A DNA stretch of 11,977 nucleotides, from the NCBI GenBank assembly GCA_910585015.1, contig CAJUCT010000079.1, positions 1 through 11,977 of the forward strand, given 5' to 3'. Made by a program: the position numbers and the translations under genes. Each line of letters opens with the position of its first letter. The first letter of the stretch is position 1. The notes under the pieces were generated by a model, which worked only from the letters and a program-made list of their open reading frames with translations, was not told the DNA's origin and did not search any database. This stretch comes from an uncultured Acetatifactor sp. (GTDB lineage Bacteria; Bacillota; Clostridia; Lachnospirales; Lachnospiraceae). Of the stretch, positions 6,819 through 11,977 are shown in pieces.

Positions 6819-7982
6819 CTAAGTCCGGTACCGGGACAGGAACCGGAAAATCCGGTTGACGGCTTCTTTCAGGTTTTGCAGGGAAGCCGCATAGGAAATC
6901 CGTACAAAGCCCTCCCCACACTCACCAAAGGAATCGCCGGGGACAACCGCCACCTTTTCCTCTTTCAGCAGCTTCAACGCAAATTCGCCGCTGGATAAAC
7001 CAAACTCCCGGATATTGGGGAACATATAAAATGCTCCCTGCGGTTCAAAACAGGGCAGGCCCAGCCTTTGCAGCTCATGGTAGAGGAATTTTCTTCTCTG
7101 GTCGTAGGATTCACGCATGGCTTCTATATCCCCGTCCCCCTGTTCCATCGCTTCGATGGCCGCATACTGGCTGATGGTAGGTGCACACATTACCGCAAAC
7201 TGATGGATTTTTACCATCTGTTCGATAATCTCATGGTTTCCCAGCGCGTACCCCAGCCGCCAGCCGGTCATGGCAAAGCTCTTGGAAAAACCGTTGATAA
7301 TTATGGTTCGTTGTTCCATGCCGGGCAATCCGGCGATACTACAATGCTTCACGCCATAGGTAAGCTCCCCGTATATTTCATCGGATATAACAATCAAATC
7401 GTGTTTCTGAATGACAGGTAACAGGGCTTCCAAATCCTCCTTTTCCATCACGGCCCCGGTCGGATTGTTGGGGTATGACAGGATCAGCACCTTGCTTTTG
7501 GGGGTAACCGCCGCCTCCAACTGCTCCGGCTTCAGACGGAACCGGTTTTCCTCTGTCAAGCGGATTGGGACGGGAACGCCGTCAGCCAGCTTAATACAGG
7601 GGTAATAGGAAACAAAGCCCGGTTCCAGATAGATCACTTCGTCCCCTGCATTAAGCAGCGCCCGCAGCGCAAGGTCAATGGCCTCGCTGCCGCCAACCGT
7701 GACAATGATCTGGTTTTCAGGATTGTAAGTAAGCCCGGTTTTCCGTTTGGTGTAGCTGCTGATTGCAGCCCGAAGTTCTTGCAGCCCCGCATTGGACGTA
7801 TAAAAGGTTTTGCCAGACTGCAACGCCTGTATGCCTGCCTCCCGGATATGCCACGGGGTATCAAAATCCGGTTCCCCGACGCCGAGGGAAATCACGTCGG
7901 GAATTTCGTTCGCCATATCAAAAAAGGCCCGTATGCCGGAAGATTTTAGGTTCAATACTTTTTGTGACAGCTTTTCCCTCAT
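6819..7982 (-). CDS. Class I/II PLP-dependent aminotransferase (AspC/PatA-like)
   Basis: A 387-residue cytosolic aminotransferase of the aspartate aminotransferase superfamily (subgroup I-gamma, PatA-like). It has ISLGVGEPDFDTP (31-43), YTSNAGLQELR (61-71), VTVGGSEAIDLALRALL (94-110), YPNNPTG (170-176) and SDEIYGELTYG (200-210, cofactor Asp201 and Tyr204). GFSKSFAMTGWRLGYA (231-246) carries the PLP lysine at 234, and VRISYA near the C-terminus has the carboxylate-binding Arg. It moves an amino group between an amino acid and a 2-oxo acid; the exact substrates are unknown. The ATG overlaps the Lrp stop as ATGA, so the two are translationally coupled. This pairing suggests that the Lrp-type protein senses the amino acid handled here. 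Annotation as N-acetyldiaminopimelate or aspartate transaminase would be a guess. Confidence 0.92.
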   Translation of the reverse strand: MREKLSQKVLNLKSSGIRAFFDMANEIPDVISLGVGEPDFDTPWHIREAGIQALQSGKTFYTSNAGLQELRAAISSYTKRKTGLTYNPENQIIVTVGGSEAIDLALRALLNAGDEVIYLEPGFVSYYPCIKLADGVPVPIRLTEENRFRLKPEQLEAAVTPKSKVLILSYPNNPTGAVMEKEDLEALLPVIQKHDLIVISDEIYGELTYGVKHCSIAGLPGMEQRTIIINGFSKSFAMTGWRLGYALGNHEIIEQMVKIHQFAVMCAPTISQYAAIEAMEQGDGDIEAMRESYDQRRKFLYHELQRLGLPCFEPQGAFYMFPNIREFGLSSGEFALKLLKEEKVAVVPGDSFGECGEGFVRISYAASLQNLKEAVNRIFRFLSRYRT

Positions 7983-8473
7983 GGCGTCACCACCATTCTT
8001 TCGTCCGCCTGCTTTGCCTCAAAGCTCACGCCCAGCTCCTTATATTTTGTCAGCGTGAAATGGGTAGTGGTACTCTGGACTTCCTCAATGGAGGCCAGCT
8101 TTCCCGACACGAAAAGGGATATTTCTTTCAGTGTTTTCCCCTTTACCATGACAAGAAAATCGTAAGCCCCGGACATTAAGTACAGCGTCACTACCTGCGG
8201 ATAGGCATTGATTTTCTCTGCCAGCTTTTGATAGCCCTCGCCGCCCTGCGGCGTAACACGCAGCTCTACCAAAGCGGTCACATCATCATCATTGACTTTG
8301 TTCCAGTCAATCAATGTATGGTAGCCACAGATCACATGCGCTTTTTCCAGACCGGCTATTTCCCTTTGGACTTCTTCTTCCGAAATCCCCAGCATAATTG
8401 CAATTTCATGTTCTGTCAGTTTACTATTGTTCTCCAACATGTGAAGAAGCTGCTCCCTGATTACTTGTTCCAT
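7979..8473 (-). CDS. Lrp/AsnC family regulator
   Basis: A 164-residue DNA-binding protein. The N-terminal winged helix-turn-helix (about 1-55) includes KLTEHEIAIMLGISEEEVQR. The C-terminal RAM ligand-binding and oligomerisation domain (about 65-145) includes ALVELRVTPQGG and LMSGAYDFLVMVKG. Length and order are normal for Lrp/AsnC, which respond to amino acids. AAGGAGG stands seven bases before the ATG. It is the first gene of the six-gene operon and shares a 113-bp divergent promoter region with the MocR-type gene. It probably autoregulates and controls the aminotransferase it overlaps. The effector is unknown. Confidence 0.92.
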   Translation of the reverse strand: MEQVIREQLLHMLENNSKLTEHEIAIMLGISEEEVQREIAGLEKAHVICGYHTLIDWNKVNDDDVTALVELRVTPQGGEGYQKLAEKINAYPQVVTLYLMSGAYDFLVMVKGKTLKEISLFVSGKLASIEEVQSTTTHFTLTKYKELGVSFEAKQADERMVVTP

Positions 8474-8508
8474 GTTCTTACCTCCTTGCGCTGCATATAA
8501 TCATAACA

Positions 8509-8514
8509 ATTATA
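8509..8514 (-). promoter_or_regulatory. Extended -10 for the Lrp-aminotransferase-MATE operon
   Basis: On the minus strand TATAAT is preceded by TGT, giving the TGnTATAAT extended -10 form. It lies about 36 bases upstream of the Lrp start. No good -35 stands at 16-18 bp, which is acceptable for extended -10 promoters. It lies 10 bp from the -35 of the divergent MocR promoter, so the two are likely regulated together. Confidence 0.5.
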
Positions 8515-8516
8515 AC

Positions 8517-8554
8517 AGTAGCATTGACTTTGTACGGTTTCAATAGTAGAATTG
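8517..8554 (+). promoter_or_regulatory. Direct repeat, candidate MocR operator
   Basis: AGTAGCATTG (8517-8526) and AGTAGAATTG (8545-8554) are identical at nine of ten positions and are 28 bp apart. They overlap the -35 and the -10 of the MocR promoter respectively, and the first also sits between the two divergent promoters. MocR/PdxR-type regulators often bind repeated sites between divergent genes. A short dyad ATTGT/ACAAT (8551-8555, 8563-8567) overlaps the likely transcription start. Confidence 0.4.
8524..8552 (+). promoter_or_regulatory. Promoter of the MocR-type gene
   Basis: TTGACT (8524-8529) and TAGAAT (8547-8552) are separated by exactly 17 bp, a strong sigma-A match. Transcription should start near 8559, ahead of the AAGGAGG ribosome site at 8574-8580. 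This excludes the in-frame TTG at 8524 as the start codon. Confidence 0.7.
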
Positions 8555-8586
8555 TATGCAAGACAATGTTTTTAAGGAGGTGCGCT

Positions 8587-9996
8587 ATGCCTGTAAACTC
8601 GTTTGAAGATTATCCGCTTACATGGAAGCCGAGCAAGGCCCTGTTAAAATTCCCGATGTATATATCCCTTTCAGAGCTTTTGGAACAGGACATTTTAAGC
8701 GGGAGGCTTCCGCCCAAAACAAAGCTGCCGCCGCAGCGGGAATTAGCGGACTTTCTGGACGTGAATTTAAGTACCATCACCCGCGCCTTTAAGCTGTGCG
8801 AAACAAAAGGCTTAATCTATGCGGCGGTGGGAAGCGGGACGTATGTTTCCCCCAATGCGGCCCTGCCGAATCCAGACACGCAGGAGGAAGCGGAGTACAT
8901 AGACCTTGGCCCCATCAAGCCCTACTATCAGTTCAATTCCATTGTGGCCGATACCGCACGGGCAATCCTGCAAGGCCCGAAGTCGGAAAAGCTATTTGAG
9001 TTCAGCTTTACCTTGGGGACAGCCCACCATAAACAGGTCGCGCAGAAATGGCTTGCCGAGTTCCAGATCAACGCCGCTATGGAGGATATTATTTTAACGT
9101 CCGGTACACAAAACGCGCTGGCGATTGCGCTTCTTTCCCTGTTTCGGGCCGGAGATAAGATTGCCACTGATACCTATACTTATTCCAATTTCATCACTCT
9201 TGCAAAGCAGCTTAATATCCAGTTGATACCGATAGAGGCCGACGGACAGGGTATGCTGCCGGACGCGCTGGAAAAGCAGAGGAAGCTGCATGAAATAAAG
9301 GGGATTTATTTAATGCCCTCCTGCACAAATCCCACGGGGATCACCATGCCGTCAGAGCGCCGGAAAGCAATCAGCCAGATTATCAGCAGTCAGGACATGG
9401 TTCTGATTGAAGATGATACCTACGGCTTTATCGCGGACGATAAAATCCCGCCGATGGCAACCATGATCCCCGCGCACACCATTTACCTGCACGGAATTTC
9501 AAAATCCCTGTCTGCCGGGCTGCGGATCGCTTATCTGGTGTTTCCGCACCGCTTCCAGAAAACCTTTTTGAATACGGCCAATAACATTAACCTGAAAATC
9601 CCGCTGCTCAACGCGGAGATTGCAAGTGAGCTGATTGCAGGCGGGGCCGCGCGGGAGATCATCGACAAGAAGTGTATGCTGTCAGAGGAACGGGGCCGCC
9701 TGTATACCAGATACTTTCCAGAACAGCCGCCAACGAATCCGTACAGCTTCTTTAGGTGGCTTCCGCTCCCCGCAGGCTGCAACGGCTACAACTTTGAAGT
9801 GCAGGCAAAAAATCACGGCGTAAAGGTATTGTGTTCAGACCGTTTTGCGGTGGGGAATACCGCCCAATTCGCCGCGATCCGGCTGGCTACCTGTTCCCCC
9901 CGGACAATGGCCGATCTGGAAAACGGTTTGCAGATTATTCAAACGCTTATAAAGGAAAATCAGACGGTGATCCAGCGGGAGGAATTTATCATTTGA
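8587..9996 (+). CDS. MocR/PdxR-type regulator (GntR helix-turn-helix plus aminotransferase domain)
   Basis: This 469-residue fusion has a GntR winged helix-turn-helix at about 24-88, with DILSGRLPPKTKLPPQRELA, NLSTITRAFKLCETKGLI and GSGTYVS. A linker leads to a fold-type-I aminotransferase domain (about 110-460). That domain has SGTQNALAIALLSLFRAGD, PSCTNPTGITMP (245-256) and IEDDTYGFIA, with the PLP lysine at 306 in GISKSLSAGLRIAYL. All key cofactor residues are present, so it should bind PLP. MocR proteins use PLP or its adduct with an amino compound as the signal, for example PdxR for B6 genes and GabR for GABA. AAGGAGG six bases before ATG 8587 fixes the start. It is divergent from the Lrp operon, which is its most likely target. 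The effector is unknown. Confidence 0.9.
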   Translation: MPVNSFEDYPLTWKPSKALLKFPMYISLSELLEQDILSGRLPPKTKLPPQRELADFLDVNLSTITRAFKLCETKGLIYAAVGSGTYVSPNAALPNPDTQEEAEYIDLGPIKPYYQFNSIVADTARAILQGPKSEKLFEFSFTLGTAHHKQVAQKWLAEFQINAAMEDIILTSGTQNALAIALLSLFRAGDKIATDTYTYSNFITLAKQLNIQLIPIEADGQGMLPDALEKQRKLHEIKGIYLMPSCTNPTGITMPSERRKAISQIISSQDMVLIEDDTYGFIADDKIPPMATMIPAHTIYLHGISKSLSAGLRIAYLVFPHRFQKTFLNTANNINLKIPLLNAEIASELIAGGAAREIIDKKCMLSEERGRLYTRYFPEQPPTNPYSFFRWLPLPAGCNGYNFEVQAKNHGVKVLCSDRFAVGNTAQFAAIRLATCSPRTMADLENGLQIIQTLIKENQTVIQREEFII

Positions 9997-10060
9997 GTTG
10001 ACACGACAACAGGAATTATAAACTGTAATAAAAGTGCATATTACGTCATTCCCCGCGCAT

Positions 10061-10081
10061 AGTATGAACTATACAATGTAA
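10061..10081 (+). promoter_or_regulatory. Promoter/operator element upstream of the XRE gene
   Basis: AGTATGAACTATA (10061-10073) and TGTAA (10077-10081) form a 21-nt element repeated in inverted orientation at 570-590 (18 of 21 identical). It includes most of an ATAGT/ACTAT dyad and lies about 15 bases before the XRE start, next to the AGGGGTG ribosome site. It is probably the promoter core and autoregulatory site. A TTGACA at 9998-10003 lies too far upstream to form a standard pair with it. Confidence 0.5.
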
Positions 10082-10095
10082 AGGGGTGAAATGAT

Positions 10096-10440
10096 ATGGC
10101 GAAAGGAACAGAATATCCCGGTTTTGAAACGCTTGGAGCGGACATCAAAGAAGCGCGGAAAGCATTGGGATTGTCCCGCAGGGCATTGGCTGAACAAGTC
10201 AGTATTGATCCCCGGTATCTTGCAAATATAGAAAACAGCGGCGATCTTCCCAGCGTCCCGGTACTTTATGAGCTGGCGAGGATATGCAAGCTCCCCATAG
10301 AACGCTACTTCCACCCGGAAGCAGAGCCAGAGGGCAGCGAACAGCGCCAGAGGGTCGGCCACAAATTAAAGCTGTGTCCCGAACCGTATTTGCCGATTAT
10401 CGAGGGAGCCATTGACGGAGCTATCAAAATCAAAGAGTAG
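10096..10440 (+). CDS. XRE-family helix-turn-helix regulator of the mobile element
   Basis: A 114-residue Cro/CI-type protein. The helix-turn-helix (about 13-70) contains GADIKEARKALGLSRRALAE, then YLANIENSGDLPSV and LARICKLPIERYF. A short C-terminal tail of unknown role follows. An AGGGGTG site lies ahead of the ATG, and two terminators follow the stop codon directly. Regulators of this size commonly sit beside MobC and relaxase genes in clostridial mobile elements and divergent from a sigma-like gene, as in Tn916 (orf9 and orf7). It probably represses transfer or excision genes. The divergent partner would be the sigma-like gene now 9.7 kb away at 32-358. Confidence 0.85.
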   Translation: MAKGTEYPGFETLGADIKEARKALGLSRRALAEQVSIDPRYLANIENSGDLPSVPVLYELARICKLPIERYFHPEAEPEGSEQRQRVGHKLKLCPEPYLPIIEGAIDGAIKIKE

Positions 10441-10468
10441 AGGACGTGAAAAGCGTTCTCTATTTTTT
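10438..10468 (+). terminator. Terminator 1 of the XRE gene
   Basis: A 9-bp stem (10438-10446 with 10454-10462, one G-T pair) has a 7-nt loop and is followed by six T (10463-10468). Its left arm begins at the XRE stop codon. Confidence 0.65.
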
Positions 10469-10486
10469 GTGCTTTTATCGCTTCCA

Positions 10487-10511
10487 GCCCGCATTTGGCG
10501 GGCATTTTTTT
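10487..10511 (+). terminator. Terminator 2 of the XRE gene
   Basis: A perfect GCCCGC/GCGGGC stem (10487-10492 with 10498-10503) has a 5-nt loop and is followed after one A by seven T (10505-10511). With the first terminator it isolates mobC transcription from the XRE unit. Confidence 0.75.
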
Positions 10512-10664
10512 GTGGCGGAAACGCCTTATAGACGTAGAAACGGTAACGTAGCAAGCATAGGAAAAGAGTACCCTTTTCCGTATTTCTGCCCGCCTTGTCG
10601 GTCAGAAATTGCTTGTTGGGAAGTGTCCCAAACCCTCTATGAGAACGGAAAGGAGCGAAAAACC
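10512..10664 (+). other. Candidate oriT region upstream of mobC
   Basis: This 150-bp non-coding stretch holds three clustered inverted repeats. One is a near-perfect 20-bp palindrome at 10560-10579 (one mismatch). The second is ATTTCTG/CAGAAAT at 10582-10588 and 10603-10609. The third is TTGGGA/TCCCAA at 10616-10621 and 10626-10631. An origin of transfer usually lies just upstream of mobC and the relaxase and is rich in such repeats. I do not recognise a known nic sequence, so this rests on position and structure. The ribosome site of mobC (AGGAG) closes the region. Confidence 0.35.
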
Positions 10665-10994
10665 ATGAACGGACGCAAAAGGACGGTACAGGTCAAATTC
10701 TATGTGACAGAGGAAGAAAGGAAACTGATTGAGGAAAAAATGAAGCTCGTCCCCACAAGCAACATGGCGGCGTATCTGCGCAAGATCGCCATTGACGGGT
10801 ACATTATCCAAGTAGACCACACGGATATAAAGGCAATGACAGCGGAGATACAGAAAATCGGCGTGAATGTCAATCAGATTGCACGTCGCGTAAACGCGAC
10901 GGGGAACGCATACAAAGAGGACATAGACGAAATTAAGGGGGTGCTTGCGGAGATATGGCGGTTACAAAGATTAAGCCTGTTAAAAGCACTCTAA
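10665..10994 (+). CDS. mobC: Mobilisation accessory protein MobC
   Basis: This 109-residue relaxosome protein has the MobC pattern. A basic N-terminus is followed by VQVKFYVTEEERKLIEEKM (about 9-27), with a ribbon-helix-helix-like fold, and SNMAAYLRKIAIDGYI (33-48). The conserved IGVNVNQIARRVNATGNAY (64-82) precedes a C-terminal helix. It binds oriT DNA and helps the relaxase open and nick it. ATG 10665 follows AGGAG. An in-frame extension back to 10446 would run through a terminator and the candidate oriT and is rejected. The relaxase starts inside its 3' end, with a 40-bp overlap in another frame, so the two are translationally coupled. Confidence 0.9.
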   Translation: MNGRKRTVQVKFYVTEEERKLIEEKMKLVPTSNMAAYLRKIAIDGYIIQVDHTDIKAMTAEIQKIGVNVNQIARRVNATGNAYKEDIDEIKGVLAEIWRLQRLSLLKAL

Positions 10995-11359
10995 GCAAAG
11001 CCCTTGACTATATCGAAAACCCGGACAAGACGGACGGAAAAATGCTGGTGTCCTCTTTTGGGTGCAGTTATGAAACGGCAGATATTGAGTTTGGCTATAC
11101 CCTCTCACAAGCGCGGGATAAGGGAAACAATTTAGCTTTTCACTTGATACAGTCCTTTGCGCCGGGGGAAGTGGACTATGAGAAAGCCCATGAGATCGGG
11201 CGGCAGCTTGCCGACGCGGTAACAAAGGGGCAGCATGAGTATGTATTAACGACGCACATTGACAAGGGGCATATCCATAACCACATTATTTTTTGCGCGG
11301 TCAACTTCGTAGATCATCACAAGTATGTTTCCAACAAGCGGACGTATTACGGCATATGA
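10955..11359 (+). pseudogene. MOBP-type relaxase, truncated N-terminal part
   Basis: The first 134 residues of a relaxase/mobilisation nuclease (relaxase domain, VirD2-like). ALDYIENPDKT (16-26) supplies the likely catalytic Tyr19, FHLIQSF (62-68) follows, and HIDKGHIHNHIIF (101-113) is the metal-binding histidine triad (His106, 108, 110). The frame ends right after KRTYYGI with TGA. Intact relatives go on for several hundred residues, usually with an R-N/R-T-S-D-like stretch directly after YGI. The remainder is not present in the next 600 bases in any frame, so the gene was broken by deletion or insertion at about 11353-11360. Key catalytic residues are kept, but the C-terminal part needed for transfer is lost. 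If the element still moves, it would need a relaxase in trans. Confidence 0.88.
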
Positions 11360-11361
11360 AT

Positions 11362-11404
11362 GGCTCCTATTAGGAACACTGTAATATCAAGGCTTTTCGG
11401 AGCC
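11362..11404. repeat. Imperfect inverted repeat at the relaxase break
   Basis: GGCTCC (11362-11367) pairs with GGAGCC (11399-11404). Inside it TATTA (11368-11372) pairs with TAATA (11382-11386). The repeat starts two bases after the relaxase stop. It may be the end of a lost mobile element or a junction product. I do not recognise it as a known insertion-sequence end. Confidence 0.4.
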
Positions 11405-11448
11405 TGCAACCACAAAAAAATAAAATTAGAGCTATCACATTACGCAGA

Positions 11449-11483
11449 AAGCCGTCCGGGAAGAAAAAACGGGCGGCTTTTTT
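11449..11483 (+). terminator. Rho-independent terminator
   Basis: A 10-bp stem (11449-11458 with 11470-11479, one G-T pair) has an 11-nt loop and ends in six T (11478-11483). It separates the broken relaxase unit from the gene starting at 11576. Confidence 0.75.
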
Positions 11484-11530
11484 GCGTGGATAGCCGGGAG
11501 GGAGGCGAAAAAATAGTAACAAACTTTTAA

Positions 11531-11543
11531 CACAAAATTTGTG
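11531..11543. promoter_or_regulatory. Perfect palindrome upstream of the last gene
   Basis: CACAAAATTTGTG is a 6-bp dyad around one central A, 33 bases upstream of the ATG at 11576 and downstream of the terminator. Its place suggests an operator for the gene at 11576, perhaps for autoregulation. No clear -35/-10 pair is visible around it. Confidence 0.35.
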
Positions 11544-11575
11544 CAACATTCACGAAAATAAAAAGGAGGTAACGA

Positions 11576-11977
11576 ATGGCAGACGAAAAGCTGAACACGA
11601 GCCCGGAGGAAAATCCCCAGCCCAGCCTGTTCGATACGGGCCCGGCTGAGGCTCCCACGCCGGAGCCCCCGGCCCCGGAGAAAGCCCCCGAGCAGGCCGC
11701 CGGGGAACCACCCGCGCAGGATGCCCCCGCTGGGGCCCCCGGCGAGGTGAACGTATCCGCTGACCAGATTGAAAAGCTGATGGCGGAGCGCCGGGCGGCG
11801 GAACGTGCGGAGGTGGAAAAGAACGAGCCGCCCGAACCGGAACAGCCGCCCACCCCGGCCCCGGAGGAAAAGGCCCCCGCCAAAAAGGGAAAGGCCGCCG
11901 AGGAAAAAACGCCCACCCCGGAGGATAAGCCCAAGGGCAGGCGGGGCCGCAAGCCCAAGGAAGAAAAGGCGGGGCCC
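11576..11977 (+). CDS. Pro/Ala/Glu/Lys-rich mobile-element protein, N-terminal part, possibly ParB-like
   Basis: The frame is open to the window end (134 codons, no stop), with AAGGAGG upstream of the ATG. It reads MADEKLNTSPEENPQPSLFD, then a long low-complexity, disordered stretch rich in Pro, Ala, Glu and Lys. A single helix-like segment, VSADQIEKLMAERRAAERAE (about 61-80), interrupts it. Near the end, KGRRGRKPK resembles an AT-hook (R-G-R core) that could bind the DNA minor groove. No catalytic domain is visible yet. From memory, clostridial integrative elements carry ParB-like partition proteins with this kind of N-terminus (SLFD near the start, repeated basic GRKPK motifs) before a ParB nuclease-like domain. 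That is a guess, as the deciding part is outside. GC content is far higher than in the genes to the left, partly because of the amino-acid bias. Confidence 0.55.
   Translation, partial: MADEKLNTSPEENPQPSLFDTGPAEAPTPEPPAPEKAPEQAAGEPPAQDAPAGAPGEVNVSADQIEKLMAERRAAERAEVEKNEPPEPEQPPTPAPEEKAPAKKGKAAEEKTPTPEDKPKGRRGRKPKEEKAGP

Noticed and set aside
7634..7864. 76-codon minus-strand frame and several plus-strand frames in 7068-8500
   Set aside because: They are shadows of the aminotransferase and Lrp genes in other frames.
8524..8586. N-terminal extension of the MocR-type gene
   Set aside because: The TTG start codon is the -35 hexamer itself, and ATG 8587 has a strong ribosome site.
9998..10029. 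TTGACA after the MocR stop as a promoter for the XRE gene
   Set aside because: Possible -10 sequences lie 13 or 20 bp away, which is poor spacing, and the conserved element at 10061-10081 is a better candidate.
10446..10664. N-terminal extension of MobC
   Set aside because: It runs through a terminator and the palindrome cluster and is unlike MobC. ATG 10665 has its own ribosome site.
11527..11958. 143-codon minus-strand frame rich in Ser, Gly and Ala
   Set aside because: It is the antisense of the GC-rich coding frame at 11576-11977, which has the ribosome site and an open frame to the end.
1..11977. CRISPR array, tRNA or rRNA genes, riboswitch
   Set aside because: I saw no regularly spaced repeats, no cloverleaf-like sequence with tRNA landmarks, no rRNA-like segments and no recognisable riboswitch core.

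Overview
The window looks like accessory DNA from a gut-type Firmicute (class Clostridia, Lachnospiraceae- or Oscillospiraceae-like). It carries backbone genes of an integrative conjugative or mobilizable element at both ends and about 9 kb of cargo between them. This placement rests on Shine-Dalgarno style, the protein families seen (ICE-type sigma factor, XRE regulator, MobC, MOBP-type relaxase) and codon use. No database search was possible.

Left end (1-839): an ICE-type sigma-like gene on the minus strand (32-358), truncated before its last helix-turn-helix. Next to it is a gene-poor stretch with several terminator-like hairpins and an 18-codon leader-like ORF. Then comes an AT-rich block (840-2122) with two decayed genes on the minus strand. 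One is a short-chain dehydrogenase with an internal deletion that made an in-frame TAG. The other is a Crp/Fnr-type regulator frameshifted in an A8 tract (T8 on its coding strand).

Centre (2146-9996): a compact minus-strand operon, Lrp/AsnC regulator - class I aminotransferase - HisC-family aminotransferase - MATE transporter - ECF-type S component - MATE transporter. Junctions are ATGA overlaps or short gaps. It is transcribed divergently from a plus-strand MocR/PdxR-type regulator (GntR helix-turn-helix fused to an aminotransferase fold). The 113-bp intergenic region holds a good promoter for the MocR gene, an extended -10 for the Lrp operon and a direct repeat that could be the MocR operator. 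Downstream of the operon are fragments of a second MATE and S-component copy (2157-2436), left from a duplication. Three fold-type-I PLP proteins, two regulators, two exporters and a vitamin-type S component together suggest a self-contained amino-acid or amine transamination and export module, or one linked to vitamin B6. Its substrate cannot be read from the sequence.

Right end (9997-11977): an XRE regulator with tandem terminators, a palindrome-rich 150-bp stretch that is a plausible oriT, mobC, and a relaxase overlapping mobC but cut off after 134 codons. The N-terminus of a very GC-rich, Pro/Ala/Glu/Lys-rich protein then runs off the end. A 21-nt element (18 of 21 identical) occurs upstream of the XRE gene and, inverted, upstream of the sigma-like gene. 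This suggests that the two were once divergent neighbours and that the cargo was inserted into their shared control region.
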